Of a stretch of DNA of 64,000 nucleotides, positions 1 to 9,782 are shown piece after piece. This stretch comes from Frateuria aurantia DSM 6220. Lineage in GTDB: Bacteria; Pseudomonadota; Gammaproteobacteria; Xanthomonadales; Rhodanobacteraceae. Below the pieces are notes generated by a model. The model was not told the origin of the DNA. It did no database searches and was given only the letters and a program-made list of their open reading frames with translations. Every line of letters begins with the position of its first letter. Positions within the stretch are counted from its first letter, which is position 1. Made by a program: the position numbers and the translations under genes. Location of the stretch: assembly GCF_000242255.2 (NCBI RefSeq), contig NC_017033.1:682001-746000 (forward strand), given 5' to 3'.

Positions 1-408
1 CTGCAGGCACTAAGTCCGCCATCGCCTCCAGCGCAGCCCGCGCCAGAAAACCGCTGCGGCTTTCGCCATACGCCTTGGCATAGGCATCCATCGAATTTAA
101 CACTCATCAGGCAGGGTGATCTTGACCCGCACCATTTTGCGACCGAGGTGGCTTGGATCCACCTGAGCCACCGCCCAAGTCCAGCCGGCAAACTCGGGCC
201 TCTGCATCAAGTCCTGTAGTCTGGATGCCTTCGGCAGGGCTTCGGCACGCTCGGCATAATCTTCCAGCCCCAGCAGGATTGCATCCTCGGCTTGAGCGAT
301 GGCTTCTTCTAGGCTGTCGCCTGCAGAGAAGACCCCGGGCAGATCAGGTACCGCCACCCCGTAGGCGGCAGTCGCCGTACCGGTCTCGATGGCGATGGGA
401 TAGCGCAT
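1..408 (-). pseudogene. hicB: HicB-family antitoxin, frameshifted, runs off the window edge
   Basis: The gene starts at the ATG at 408, behind a GAGGAG ribosome-binding site. The first 103 codons form a HicB partial RNase H-like fold (MRYPIAIETG, YGVAVPDLPGVFSAGDSLEEA, and VRVKITLPDE near the end). The frame then hits TAA at 97. The missing C-terminal ribbon-helix-helix domain is present one frame over, as MDAYAKAYGESRSGF, reading on to base 1. Restoring one base around 98-103 would join the halves. HicB normally neutralises the mRNA interferase HicA and binds its own promoter. No hicA-like ORF lies upstream (409-866). It could be a decayed antitoxin or a sequencing error; the family call is secure. 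Confidence 0.8.
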
Positions 409-437
409 CTCTGGAACTCCTCGGCTCAAGCCATGAC

Positions 438-510
438 TTGGTGTCGGTTGTTCGACAGCACGTGTGTCAAACAGGGTAATCAGTCGCCACAAACAGGGTA
501 ATGACGACGC
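438..510. repeat. Short direct repeats, possible solo IS end
   Basis: The 13-base word CAAACAGGGTAAT occurs at 468-480 and again at 490-502 (period 22), preceded by a small inverted repeat (TGTCGG...CGACA). Paired internal repeats next to a TGT-type end resemble the termini of IS21-family elements, but no transposase gene is present. The assignment is tentative. Confidence 0.3.
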
Positions 511-866
511 TATTGCCCCATTGGGTGAGCATTCTTCTGCGCGTACATGTCTTGATGGAAACCAGGGAGGCTGACGAACGGCCTCGAGCGATGGTGCTCA
601 GTTTTCCCGGACAAGCTTGCACGGAATACTCCAAGCCAAGTGCAAGTTGTGTATCGAGTCTGCCTGGGTAGGATTTGCATGCCCTGACTCTCTGTCATCT
701 CAAAGCTTTCTGACATCGGCTTGCGACCGATGAAGTGTGGCCTTGCCATGGAGGGCGGCGCGGCCAGTTATGACACTGGCTGATACAATTCCAAGGCTGC
801 CAAATCATGGGTTTGCAACCGTGCCTGCGGCGCGCAGGCGGGGGGATCATTGCGAGAGGTTCGGGA
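511..866. other. Gene-free stretch
   Basis: No ORF here has a recognisable product or a convincing ribosome-binding site. It probably holds the promoter of the restriction endonuclease gene that starts at 867 (a TACAAT hexamer lies at 784-789, without a good -35 box). Confidence 0.5.
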
Positions 867-1859
867 ATGAGCAGGATGTGGATGGTGCGCGGAGATGGTG
901 GTCGTTTGTACGACATCTTCCGCGAGCAGGGTGTGGCGGCTATCGGCTGGAGCCAGCTGGCGCCGCAGGTGAAGCCCGGGGTGGAGCGCAAACCGTTGAT
1001 GGCCTTGTTCCGAGCGGCTTACCCGCAGGTCAAGCCTGGCACAGTCGTGGCGGGGGCTTCCCAGATATGGCGCTTCGTCAACGAGATTCAGTCCGGTGAC
1101 TGGGTGGTGACCTATTCACCGGCCAATCGCCTGTATTCCATCGGCAAGGTCGTCGGTGCGCTTGAGCATCATCCCGAATGGGCCGAGCAGGGCATGCCCC
1201 TGGTCCGCAAGGTGCAATGGCAGCCGCAAGAGCTGGCCCGCGACAGCCTGGGTGTGGCGACAAAAAACAGTCTGGGCTCGACCCTGACCGTGTTCGAGAT
1301 TCCCGCCGCCGCGGCCGCCGATATACAAGCGGCCCTGCAAGGCAAGCCGGCGCCCGAGATCGATGAGCCCGCCGAAGATATCGCCGCCGACCCCCTGGCT
1401 GATATCGAAGCCCAGGCCCTGGAGCGTATCAAGGACCTGGTCAACGAGCTCGACTGGGACGAGATGCAGCAATTGACCGCCGGCATTCTGCGGGCCATGG
1501 GCTACAAAACCCAGATATCGTCCCCCGGTGCGGATCGCGGCAAGGACATTGTGGCCTCCCCGGACGGCTTTGGTTTCGAGCATCCGCGCATCGTGGTCGA
1601 GGTCAAGCACCGCAAGGGGCAGATGGGCAGCCAGGATATCCGCAGCTTTCTCGGCGGTCGCCACAAGGATGATCGCGGCCTGTATGTCAGCACCGGCGGC
1701 TTTACCAAGGATGCCCAGTACGAAGCCGAGCGCGCATCCATTCCGCTGGCGCTATGGACCCTGGACCATGTAGTTCGCGCCCTGATCGAGCATTACGACG
1801 CCACCGATGCTGAAACCAAGCGCCTTGTGCCGTTGAAGCGGTTGTATTGGCCGGCTTGA
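867..1859 (+). CDS. Mrr-type restriction endonuclease
   Basis: 330 aa. The start at 867 was chosen over upstream in-frame codons because the protein then begins MSRMWMVRGDGG with a GAGAGG ribosome-binding site in front. Residues about 1-150 form an N-terminal domain rich in WxxW-type positions. Residues about 195-320 are a PD-(D/E)xK Mrr-like nuclease domain: GADRGKDIVA followed by RIVVEVKHRKG gives the D...E-V-K catalytic set, and a conserved helix-strand tail (GLYVSTGGFTKDA) follows. Mrr enzymes cut DNA carrying modified bases, acting in the cytoplasm on incoming phage DNA. It stands alone, 269 bp upstream of the type I restriction operon, and is transcribed in the same direction. The modification it recognises cannot be told from sequence. 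Confidence 0.85.
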   Translation: MSRMWMVRGDGGRLYDIFREQGVAAIGWSQLAPQVKPGVERKPLMALFRAAYPQVKPGTVVAGASQIWRFVNEIQSGDWVVTYSPANRLYSIGKVVGALEHHPEWAEQGMPLVRKVQWQPQELARDSLGVATKNSLGSTLTVFEIPAAAAADIQAALQGKPAPEIDEPAEDIAADPLADIEAQALERIKDLVNELDWDEMQQLTAGILRAMGYKTQISSPGADRGKDIVASPDGFGFEHPRIVVEVKHRKGQMGSQDIRSFLGGRHKDDRGLYVSTGGFTKDAQYEAERASIPLALWTLDHVVRALIEHYDATDAETKRLVPLKRLYWPA

Positions 1860-2128
1860 AGCGCCTCCGGTAGCTGATGGTATTGCCGGCGGGGTCCCCG
1901 TAGCTTCATCGGTAAGGCTCTAGATTTGGCACCTCCGCAAGGTCAGCATTGAGCCGAAGGGCTCATCCGCACCGCTGGATTCACGGCTTGCCGAGGAGCA
2001 CGTAGTCAGCTTTTTCTTCGCAGCAGTTGGCGCCATGCCACAAGGTCGCAGCCTCGTCGCTGCTGCAAAAAACATTCCCATGGCCCGATTTTTCATCTGG
2101 GTCAGACTTTTTGAATCAGGAACACCGT

Positions 2129-3688
2129 ATGACCAGTAGCCAACAACGCGACGCCCTGCAACGTCAGATCTGGACCATCGCCAATGACGTGCGCGGCGCG
2201 GTCGACGGCTGGGATTTCAAGCAGTATGTGCTGGGCAGCTTGTTCTATCGCTTTATCAGCGAGAATTTCGTCGACTACATCACTGGTGGTGATGATTCGG
2301 TGGATTATGCCGCCATGGACGATAGTGAGCCGCTGATTGCCGGCGCCAAAGACGATGCCATCAAGACCAAGGGCTATTTTATCTATCCCAGTCAACTGTT
2401 CAGCAATGTGGTGGCCACGGCCAGCAGCAACGACAGCTTGAACACCGATCTGGCGCAGATCTTTGCTGCCATCGAGAGTTCGGCCAGCGGCTATGCCTCG
2501 GAACAGGATATCAAAGGCCTGTTCACCGACTTTGACACCACCAGCAACCGCCTGGGCAATACCGTTGCCGACAAGAACAGGCGCCTGGCCGATGTGCTCA
2601 AAGGTGTTGCTAGGCTGGACTTTGGCCGCTTTGATGCCAGCCATATCGATCTGTTCGGCGATGCCTACGAATTTCTTATCTCCAACTACGCCGCCAATGC
2701 CGGCAAGTCCGGCGGCGAGTTCTTCACCCCGCAGCAGGTCTCCAAGCTGATCGCTCGTCTGGCGATGCACAAGCAGACCAGCGTCAACAAGATCTACGAT
2801 CCGGCCTGTGGTTCTGGCTCGCTGTTGCTGCGAGCCAGAAAGCAGTTTGATGAACATATCATCGAAGATGGCTTCTTCGGCCAGGAGGTGAATCACACCA
2901 CCTACAACCTGGCGCGGATGAACATGTTTTTGCACAACATCTCTTACGACAAGTTCAATATCCAGCTGGGTGACACCCTGCGCCATCCGCACTTCGGCGA
3001 TGACAAACCCTTCGATGCCATTGTGTCCAACCCGCCGTATTCGGTGAAATGGATCGGCAGCGATGACCCTACCCTGATCAATGACGACCGCTTTGCCCCG
3101 GCCGGCGTGCTGGCGCCCAAGTCCAAGGCGGACTTCGCCTTCGTGCTGCATGCGCTGAGCTATCTTTCGGCCAAGGGCCGCGCCGCCATCGTTTGCTTTC
3201 CCGGCATCTTCTATCGGGGCGGTGCCGAGCAGAAGATCCGCCAATATCTGGTGGACAACAACTATGTGGAGACGGTGATATCGCTGGCCCCAAATCTGTT
3301 TTTCGGTACCACCATCGCCGTGAACATCCTGGTGCTGGCGAAAAACAAGACCGATACCGCCATTCAGTTTATCGACGCCAGCGCGCTGTTCAAGAAGGGC
3401 GTCAACAACAACCTGCTGGAAGATACGCATATCGATCAGATCATGCAGGTCTTCGATAGCAAGGCGGCTATTGATCACTTCGCGCAATTGGTGCCGATGG
3501 ATATGATTGCCGCCAACGATTACAACCTGTCGGTCAGCAGTTATGTGGAAGCCAGAGACAACCGCGAAGTTGTAAACATTGTCCTGCTCAATGCCGAGCT
3601 TAAAACCACGGTGACCAGGATTGACCAATTGCGCAAGGACATTGATGCCATCGTCGCTGAGATTGAAGGCGAGGAGCTGGAAGCATGA
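2129..3688 (+). CDS. hsdM: Type I restriction-modification methyltransferase subunit HsdM
   Basis: 519 aa. The start at 2129 ([15 protein letters not shown]) has an AGG ribosome-binding site 8 bases upstream; earlier in-frame codons give a non-homologous extension. An N-terminal HsdM helical domain is followed by [14 protein letters not shown], the SAM-binding motif DPACGSGS at residue 224, and the catalytic motif NPPY at residue 301, which marks an N6-adenine methyltransferase. Two HsdM subunits join one HsdS to modify the bipartite target site, and with HsdR they form the restriction complex. The stop overlaps the hsdS start by 4 bp (ATGA), so translation is coupled. No key residue is missing. 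Confidence 0.97.
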   Translation: MTSSQQRDALQRQIWTIANDVRGAVDGWDFKQYVLGSLFYRFISENFVDYITGGDDSVDYAAMDDSEPLIAGAKDDAIKTKGYFIYPSQLFSNVVATASSNDSLNTDLAQIFAAIESSASGYASEQDIKGLFTDFDTTSNRLGNTVADKNRRLADVLKGVARLDFGRFDASHIDLFGDAYEFLISNYAANAGKSGGEFFTPQQVSKLIARLAMHKQTSVNKIYDPACGSGSLLLRARKQFDEHIIEDGFFGQEVNHTTYNLARMNMFLHNISYDKFNIQLGDTLRHPHFGDDKPFDAIVSNPPYSVKWIGSDDPTLINDDRFAPAGVLAPKSKADFAFVLHALSYLSAKGRAAIVCFPGIFYRGGAEQKIRQYLVDNNYVETVISLAPNLFFGTTIAVNILVLAKNKTDTAIQFIDASALFKKGVNNNLLEDTHIDQIMQVFDSKAAIDHFAQLVPMDMIAANDYNLSVSSYVEARDNREVVNIVLLNAELKTTVTRIDQLRKDIDAIVAEIEGEELEA

Positions 3689-4908
3689 GCGGCGTAAATT
3701 TCTTGGACAAGCTGCTGGATGGCGTTGCCGTAAAGTGGACGGCATTGGGTGACGAGCGCTTTGTAGAAGTTGCGAATGCCGCAAGGAGGCCGGTAAAGGC
3801 TTCGCTGCGTGTATCTGGGAAGGTTCCATATTACGGTGCGAATAATATCCAAGACTATGTGGATGGATACACCCATGACGGCGAGTACGTGCTGATTGCA
3901 GAGGATGGCTCAGCAAGTCTTGCAAACTACTCTGTCCAATATGTGGCGGGTAAATTCTGGGCAAATAATCACGTGCATGTTGTGCGTGCCAAGCAAGGGC
4001 TGAATGCTAGATTTCTCTACCACTATCTGTGCGCGGTGGATTTCATTCCTTACTTACCAAACAAGGACAGATCGAAGTTAACAAAAGGGGAGATGATCAA
4101 GATCCCTCTCCCTATCCCCTGTCCAGACAAGCCTCAAAAATCGCTTGAAATTCAAGGCGAAATCGCCCGCATATTGGACGGCCTTACCGAGCTGACCACC
4201 GAGCTGACCATCGAGCTTGCTACCGAGTTGACTGCACGTCAGAAGCAATACAACTACCATCGCGAACAGTTGTTGAATTTTGAAAATGGCGAAGTCAATC
4301 GATTGCCTTTGGGGCATCCTGCAGTAGGTGGATTTATTCGTGGCGGTGGTTTTCAAAAGAAGGATTTTGCGGAGAGCGGTTTTGGTTGCATTCACTACGG
4401 GCAAATTTACACTCACTATGGAACATTCGCGGATTCGACGAAAACATTCGTCTCAGAAAAGTTCTTCAAGAAAGCGCGAAAAGCCCGGCCAGGGGATTTG
4501 ATAATTGCTACAACAAGTGAGAACGATGAAGATGTCTGTAAAGCGGTTGCTTGGCTTGGGGGAGAGGAAATTGCGGTGAGTGGCGACGCATGCATTTACA
4601 GGCATAACTTGAATCCTAAGTACGTATCTTATTTCTTTCAAACTGAAAATTTTCAGAGGCAGAAAAAGTTAAGAATTACAGGTTCAAAAGTGCGGCGTGT
4701 AAATGCCGATGATTTGGCTAAGTTGATTATTCCTATTCCTTCGACTGAAGAGCAGGTGCGTATTGTTGCTATCCTTGATAAGTTTGAGGTGCTGAATAGT
4801 TCAGTCGCCAAGGGCTTGTTGCGCGAAATAGATATTCGCCAGAAGCAATGCGAGTATTACCGTGATCTATTGCTGATCTTCCCAAGGACTGAAGAAGTGG
4901 AGGCATAG
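3685..4908 (+). CDS. hsdS: Type I restriction-modification specificity subunit HsdS
   Basis: 407 aa. It carries two target recognition domains (about residues 15-150 and 210-345), each followed by a conserved coiled-coil spacer ([12 protein letters not shown]..., [13 protein letters not shown]...). Each domain reads one half of the DNA target. Between them lie four 4-residue units ([16 protein letters not shown], bases 4189-4236), equivalent to the TAEL repeats of EcoR124I that set the distance between half-sites. The second half, from about 4320, is noticeably AT-richer than the flanking genes, as usual for HsdS recognition domains exchanged by recombination. It overlaps hsdM by 4 bp and is followed after 1 bp by prrC. 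Confidence 0.95.
   Translation: MSGVNFLDKLLDGVAVKWTALGDERFVEVANAARRPVKASLRVSGKVPYYGANNIQDYVDGYTHDGEYVLIAEDGSASLANYSVQYVAGKFWANNHVHVVRAKQGLNARFLYHYLCAVDFIPYLPNKDRSKLTKGEMIKIPLPIPCPDKPQKSLEIQGEIARILDGLTELTTELTIELATELTARQKQYNYHREQLLNFENGEVNRLPLGHPAVGGFIRGGGFQKKDFAESGFGCIHYGQIYTHYGTFADSTKTFVSEKFFKKARKARPGDLIIATTSENDEDVCKAVAWLGGEEIAVSGDACIYRHNLNPKYVSYFFQTENFQRQKKLRITGSKVRRVNADDLAKLIIPIPSTEEQVRIVAILDKFEVLNSSVAKGLLREIDIRQKQCEYYRDLLLIFPRTEEVEA
4189..4236 (+). repeat. Four 12-bp tandem repeats in the hsdS spacer
   Basis: Imperfect 12-bp units (gagctgaccacc, gagctgaccatc, gagcttgctacc, gagttgactgca) encode the four ELTx units. In EcoR124-type enzymes, gaining or losing one such unit changes the length of the non-specific DNA spacer in the recognition site. 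Confidence 0.85.
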
Positions 4909-4909
4909 C

Positions 4910-6046
4910 ATGGGCATTTCACTCGCGGAAATCGCCCAACAGTTACACAATGCCAACAAAAAAGTGCAGCTAATCTATGCCTTTAATGGCACTGGCAAGA
5001 CGCGCCTGTCACGGGCCTTCAAGCAGTTGATCGCCTCCAAGGGCGAGGACGAAGAAACGGCTGAGCCGCCTGCCTCGTCGCGCAGAAAAATGTTGTATTA
5101 CAACGCCTTTACCGAAGACTTGTTCTACTGGGACAATGACTTGGCATGGGATGCCAATCCCAGGTTGCGAATTCAGCCCAATGCCTTTACCGACTGGCTG
5201 CTGGTGCTGCTCAGGGACTTGGGCCAGGATGGCAATATCATCCACCATTTCCAGCGCTACACCAGCGACAAACTGACCCCGCACTTCAGTGAAGACTTTT
5301 CCGAGGTAAGCTTTTCGCTGGAGCGGGGCGATGATGAGGGCTCTGGTCGGCTCAAGATTTCCAAAGGTGAAGAAAGCAGCTTTATCTGGAGCATTTTCTA
5401 TACCTTGCTCGAGCAGGCCATTGCTGTGCTAAACATCGCCGAGCCGGACGATCGAGAAACACGGGTCTTCGATGGACTTGAATACGTTTTTATTGATGAC
5501 CCCGTCAGTTCACTGGATGAGAATCACCTGATCGAGTTGGCCGTCAATCTGGCTGCCTTGATCAAGTCCAGCCCGTCCGTACTGAAGTTTGTCGTGACCA
5601 CCCATAGCCCGCTGTTCCACAATGTGCTGCACAACGAACTCAATGCGAAGGCCTGTTATTTACTCAATCGGTTTGAAGATGGCACTTTCGAGCTTGTGGG
5701 AAAACGGGGCGACTCAAACAGGAGTTTCTCGTACCATCTGCATCTGCGGCAGACCCTTGAACAGGCGATTGCCACGGGGCAGGTGGAGCGCTATCACTTC
5801 ACCCTGCTGCGCAACCTCTACGAGAAAACCGCTAGTTTTCTTGGCTATCGAGAATGGTCGGATCTCTTGCCGGATGATCGACTGACCTATCTGAACCGCA
5901 TCATTCAATTCACCAGTCACAGCACCTTGTCCAACGAGACGGTGGCCGAGCCTACGCCGCAAGAGAAGCAGACCGTCAAATTCCTGCTGGACAATCTGAT
6001 CGACAATTTCGGCTATTGGCGGCCACAGGACATGCAGAATGGTTGA
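4910..6046 (+). CDS. prrC: Anticodon nuclease PrrC, latent tRNA-cutting suicide enzyme
   Basis: 378 aa. In E. coli, PrrC cuts tRNA-Lys at the anticodon when a phage disables the type I restriction enzyme that holds it inactive. The ABC-type ATPase part (about 1-265) has Walker A AFNGTGKT at 24-31, the PrrC-specific signature region [18 protein letters not shown], and Walker [14 protein letters not shown]. The nuclease part carries R301 and E305 (LLRNLYEK) and H337 (FTSHSTLS). From memory of the E. coli protein, the active site is R320/E324/H356, and the spacing is identical (4 and 36). Its place between hsdS and hsdR matches the E. coli prr locus. It starts 1 bp after hsdS and overlaps hsdR by 8 bp. 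All key residues are present, so it is probably functional. Confidence 0.96.
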   Translation: MGISLAEIAQQLHNANKKVQLIYAFNGTGKTRLSRAFKQLIASKGEDEETAEPPASSRRKMLYYNAFTEDLFYWDNDLAWDANPRLRIQPNAFTDWLLVLLRDLGQDGNIIHHFQRYTSDKLTPHFSEDFSEVSFSLERGDDEGSGRLKISKGEESSFIWSIFYTLLEQAIAVLNIAEPDDRETRVFDGLEYVFIDDPVSSLDENHLIELAVNLAALIKSSPSVLKFVVTTHSPLFHNVLHNELNAKACYLLNRFEDGTFELVGKRGDSNRSFSYHLHLRQTLEQAIATGQVERYHFTLLRNLYEKTASFLGYREWSDLLPDDRLTYLNRIIQFTSHSTLSNETVAEPTPQEKQTVKFLLDNLIDNFGYWRPQDMQNG

Positions 6047-9000
6047 GTACACCCAGACCATCGTCGAATCCAACAACTTCATTGTCCTTGACAGGTACAG
6101 CAAGGACTGGAAGGTCGCCGACAGCTACCAGAGTGAAGGCGAGCTGGAGCGTGAGTTTATTCATGACCTGGAGCAGCAAGGCTATCAGTACCTGCCTGCT
6201 CTCAAGACACCCGAGGCCCTGCTGGACTACGTCCGTCAGCAATTGCAGGCCCTGAACCAGGTCCAGTTTTCGGACGATGAATGGTCGCGCTTTGTGGAGA
6301 GCTGGCTGGACATGCCCAGTGAGGGCGTCGTTGACAAGACCCGCAAGATTCACGATGACCATGTGCATGACTTCGTCTTCGATGATGGGCGCATCCAGAA
6401 CATCTACCTGCTGGACAAGAAAAACCCTGCCCGCAATACGCTGCAGGTCATCAAACAGTTCGAGCAGGCCGGCAGTCATGCCAACCGCTATGACGTGACG
6501 ATTTTGGTCAATGGTCTGCCGCTGGTACAGGTCGAGCTGAAAAAGCGCGGCGTGGCGATTCGCGAAGCCTTCAATCAGCTGCACCGCTACAGCAAGGAAA
6601 GCTTCAATGGCGAGCGCTCACTGTTCAAGTATCTGCAGTTGTTTGTTATTTCCAATGGCACGGATACGCGCTACTTCGCCAATACCACGCAGCGCAGCAA
6701 GCACAGCTTCGACTTCACCATGCATTGGGCCCTGGCCGACAACAGTCCGATCAAGGATCTGAAAGACTTCACGGCGACCTTCTTGCAGCGGCGTACCCTG
6801 CTGGATGTGTTGCTGACCTATTCGGTGTTCGATGTTAGCAACACCTTGCTGGTGATGCGTCCGTATCAGATCGCCGCCACCGAACGCATCTTGTGGAAAA
6901 TCAGGAGTGCCCATCAGACCAAGCGCTGGAACAGCATCGAGGGTGGCGGCTATATATGGCACACCACGGGCTCCGGCAAGACGCTGACCAGCTTCAAGGC
7001 GGCGCGTCTGGCGACCGAGTTGGAGTTTATCGACAAGGTGTTCTTTGTGGTGGACCGCAAGGATCTGGACTACCAGACCATGAAGGAATACCAGCGTTTT
7101 TCGCCCGACAGTGTGAACGGTTCGGACAGTACCGCCGGGCTCAAGCGCAATCTGGAAAAGGATGACAACAAGATCATCGTCACCACCATCCAGAAGCTCA
7201 ACAATCTGATGAAGAGCGAGGCGGAGCTGCCGGTGTACCGGCAGCAGGTAGTCTTTATTTTTGATGAGTGCCATCGCAGCCAATTTGGTGAGGCGCAGAA
7301 GAACCTGAAGAAAAGGTTTAAACAGTTCTACCAGTTCGGTTTCACCGGCACGCCGATCTTTTCGCAAAATGCATTGGGTGCAGACACCACGGCCAGCGTG
7401 TTCGGCCGGGAGCTGCATGCCTATGTCATTACCGATGCCATCCGCGACGAAAAAGTGCTCAAATTCAAGGTGGACTACAATGATGTGCGTCCGCAGTTCA
7501 AGGCCATTGAAACCGAGCAGGATGAAAAGAAGCTCAGCGCCGCAGAAAACCGCCAGGCCTTGTTGCACCCAACTCGCATCCGTGAAATCTCGCAGTATGT
7601 GCTGAAGCATTTCCGCCAGAAAACCCATCGGCTGCAAGGCAGTGGCAAGGGCTTCAACGCCATGTTTGCGGTGAGCAGCGTCGATGCCGCCAAGGCGTAT
7701 TACGAGTCGCTGCGAGCCTTGCAACAGGGCAGTGACAAGCCGTTGAAGATCGCCACGATTTTTTCGTTCGCACCGAATGAAGCGCAGGATGCCGTCGGCG
7801 ACATCGTGGATGAGAGTTTTGAGGTATCCGCCATGGACCGCAGTGCCAAGGAGTTTCTGAGCGCGGCCATCGGTGACTACAACGCCTTGTTCAAAAGCAA
7901 CTTCGACGTGAGCAGCAAGGGCTTTCAGAACTACTACCGTGACTTGGCCAAGCGCGTGAAGGATCAGGACATCGATCTGTTGATCGTGGTCGGCATGTTT
8001 CTGACCGGCTTCGATGTGCCAACGCTGAATACCTTGTTCGTGGACAAGAATCTGCGCTATCACGGCCTGATTCAGGCCTATTCGCGTACCAACCGCATTC
8101 TTGATGCCACCAAAACCTTTGGCAACATCATCACCTTCCGTGATCTTGAACAGGCCACTGTCGACGCCATCACGCTGTTCGGAGAGAACAATACGCGCAA
8201 CGTGGTGCTGGAGAAGAGCTACCAGCAGTATATGGAAGGCTTTACCGACACGCTCACCGGCGAGGCACGGCGCGGATTCGTCGATGTGGTGACCGAACTG
8301 GAGCAACGCTTTCCGGATGCCAGCAATATCGTCAAGGAGTTCGACAAAAAGGCTTTTGCCAAGTTGTTCGGCGAATATCTGCGCGTGGAAAACGTGCTGC
8401 AGAACTACGACGAGTACGCCAGTCTGAAGGCCTTGCAGAATGTTGACTTGGACGATCCGCAAGTCGTTGAGGCGTTCAAGGTTGAGCATCATCTGGATGA
8501 TGAGCAGCTGGCAGCGTTGCAGCTTGTCCGCTTGCCTGCCGAGCGCAAGATCCAAGACTACCGCTCGACCTACAACGATATCCGCGATTGGTTGCGACGT
8601 GAGAAAGCGGGCAATGAGAAAAACGAATCCACCATCGACTGGGATGACGTGGTGTTCGAGGTGGACTTGCTCAAGTCGCAGGAAATCAGCCTAGATTACA
8701 TTCTGGAATTGATCTTCGAGAAGAACAAGAAGGTCAAAGACAAGGCATCTCTGGTCGATGAGATGCGCCGGGTTATTAGTGCCAGCCTGGGCAATCGAGC
8801 GAAGGAAAGCCTGGTGGTTGACTTTATCAACCAGACCGATCTGGATCGGATCGGGGACAAGGCCAGCGTGATCGATGCTTTCTTCACTTTCGCCCAGTCC
8901 GAGCAGCGGCTCGAGGCGGAAGCACTGATCAGCGGCGAGTCGCTGAATGAAGATGCAGCCAAACGCTATCTTGCCACCTCATTGAAGAGGGAGTTCGCCA

Positions 9001-9140
9001 GCGAGAATGGGACCGAGCTGAATACCCTTCTGCCCAGAATGAGCCCGCTTAACCCGAACTATCTCAAGAAGAAGCAAGAGGTCTTTCAAAAAGTCGCTGC
9101 TTTTGTTGAGAAATTCAAGGGTGTTGGGGGGGCTTTGTAG
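6039..9140 (+). CDS. hsdR: Type I restriction endonuclease subunit HsdR
   Basis: 1033 aa, usual length for HsdR. The N-terminal PD-(D/E)xK nuclease shows D150-region YDVTILVNG and the E166-L-K168 core in [10 protein letters not shown]. The translocase follows: Walker A HTTGSGKT at 308-315, the DECH box at 409-412, motif [12 protein letters not shown], and helicase motif [12 protein letters not shown]-terminal helical region binds HsdM. HsdR pumps DNA using ATP and cuts it at a distance from unmethylated sites. The ATG lies inside the end of prrC (8 bp overlap), so the four genes form one operon in the order M-S-PrrC-R. Confidence 0.97.
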   Translation: MVEYTQTIVESNNFIVLDRYSKDWKVADSYQSEGELEREFIHDLEQQGYQYLPALKTPEALLDYVRQQLQALNQVQFSDDEWSRFVESWLDMPSEGVVDKTRKIHDDHVHDFVFDDGRIQNIYLLDKKNPARNTLQVIKQFEQAGSHANRYDVTILVNGLPLVQVELKKRGVAIREAFNQLHRYSKESFNGERSLFKYLQLFVISNGTDTRYFANTTQRSKHSFDFTMHWALADNSPIKDLKDFTATFLQRRTLLDVLLTYSVFDVSNTLLVMRPYQIAATERILWKIRSAHQTKRWNSIEGGGYIWHTTGSGKTLTSFKAARLATELEFIDKVFFVVDRKDLDYQTMKEYQRFSPDSVNGSDSTAGLKRNLEKDDNKIIVTTIQKLNNLMKSEAELPVYRQQVVFIFDECHRSQFGEAQKNLKKRFKQFYQFGFTGTPIFSQNALGADTTASVFGRELHAYVITDAIRDEKVLKFKVDYNDVRPQFKAIETEQDEKKLSAAENRQALLHPTRIREISQYVLKHFRQKTHRLQGSGKGFNAMFAVSSVDAAKAYYESLRALQQGSDKPLKIATIFSFAPNEAQDAVGDIVDESFEVSAMDRSAKEFLSAAIGDYNALFKSNFDVSSKGFQNYYRDLAKRVKDQDIDLLIVVGMFLTGFDVPTLNTLFVDKNLRYHGLIQAYSRTNRILDATKTFGNIITFRDLEQATVDAITLFGENNTRNVVLEKSYQQYMEGFTDTLTGEARRGFVDVVTELEQRFPDASNIVKEFDKKAFAKLFGEYLRVENVLQNYDEYASLKALQNVDLDDPQVVEAFKVEHHLDDEQLAALQLVRLPAERKIQDYRSTYNDIRDWLRREKAGNEKNESTIDWDDVVFEVDLLKSQEISLDYILELIFEKNKKVKDKASLVDEMRRVISASLGNRAKESLVVDFINQTDLDRIGDKASVIDAFFTFAQSEQRLEAEALISGESLNEDAAKRYLATSLKREFASENGTELNTLLPRMSPLNPNYLKKKQEVFQKVAAFVEKFKGVGGAL

Positions 9141-9302
9141 CCGAAGGCTGCTGGTTTTTGATGGCGTTCATGGGGGTGATCAGTGGTTTGTCCACTTTCA
9201 ACTGTCGGTGGACCTGGGAGAAGCCACGAGATGGTCGTTACGATATGGATCGAAGCCTGGCTAGTCGCCATCACCATTTGACTGTCAGGGTCTGTGGGTC
9301 TG

Positions 9303-9782
9303 TCAGCCAAACACCGCCCCTGACCGCTTGATATAGCCCACAAAGTCGATACATGGCGCCCGCACGCTTTCCATCGCACACACGGCTGGGATCTTCCAAT
9401 TGCTCATCTTCTTGTGAGGCGTGAGCTGCGGCGCTTCATTGGTGACCAGGGTGTGACCATGTAGCTTGGCGGTGGCAACGATCAACAAGTCGTTCTCATC
9501 GACGCCGCCGCCATATCGGTCTTCCACAATACCCAGCAAGGTCTTGATGCGGAGGGCTTCCAGCAGAATGGCTTGCGTGATGGGCAGCCTGTGCAGTCCG
9601 GCATCGCGGAGCCAAGCCATGCACTCGGGTGCCTTGTGCTCGACTTCCTCGACGGCTACCTGAGCCATCAATAGCTGACCTTGCTCGATCTGTTGCGCCA
9701 GCCAGGCCCAGAGTCCGGGGAACTGCGTGACTGGGTAATTATCCCAAGCATGGATCATGGACGATGCATCAAAGACCTGCAT
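9303..9782 (-). CDS. DUF4411-type PIN-like protein, putative toxin
   Basis: 159 aa. It begins MQVFDASSMIHAWDNYP, with an acidic residue at the end of the first strand, and carries AQVAVEEVEHK and DENDLLIVATAKLHGHTLVTNEA, the later acidic positions of a PIN-like ribonuclease fold. Proteins of this type typically follow an XRE/ImmA-IrrE gene, as here: the start overlaps the end of the upstream gene by 14 bp, so the two are co-translated. The predicted role is the toxin (RNase) of a toxin-antitoxin pair; the function is inferred from fold and context only. Confidence 0.75.
   Translation of the reverse strand: MQVFDASSMIHAWDNYPVTQFPGLWAWLAQQIEQGQLLMAQVAVEEVEHKAPECMAWLRDAGLHRLPITQAILLEALRIKTLLGIVEDRYGGGVDENDLLIVATAKLHGHTLVTNEAPQLTPHKKMSNWKIPAVCAMESVRAPCIDFVGYIKRSGAVFG

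Noticed and set aside
97-408. Programmed frameshifting in hicB
   Set aside because: The joint (GAGTGTTAAATTCG) has no slippery heptamer or following hairpin of the usual kind; a simple one-base loss explains it better.
1895-1950. tRNA-like stretch (gtagcttcatcggtaaggctc) after the Mrr-type gene
   Set aside because: There is a D-arm-like word but no matching acceptor stem, anticodon arm or T-loop.
2102-3964. A 620-codon minus-strand frame opposite hsdM/hsdS
   Set aside because: It is histidine- and glutamine-rich with no recognisable domain and lies entirely opposite confirmed type I restriction genes.
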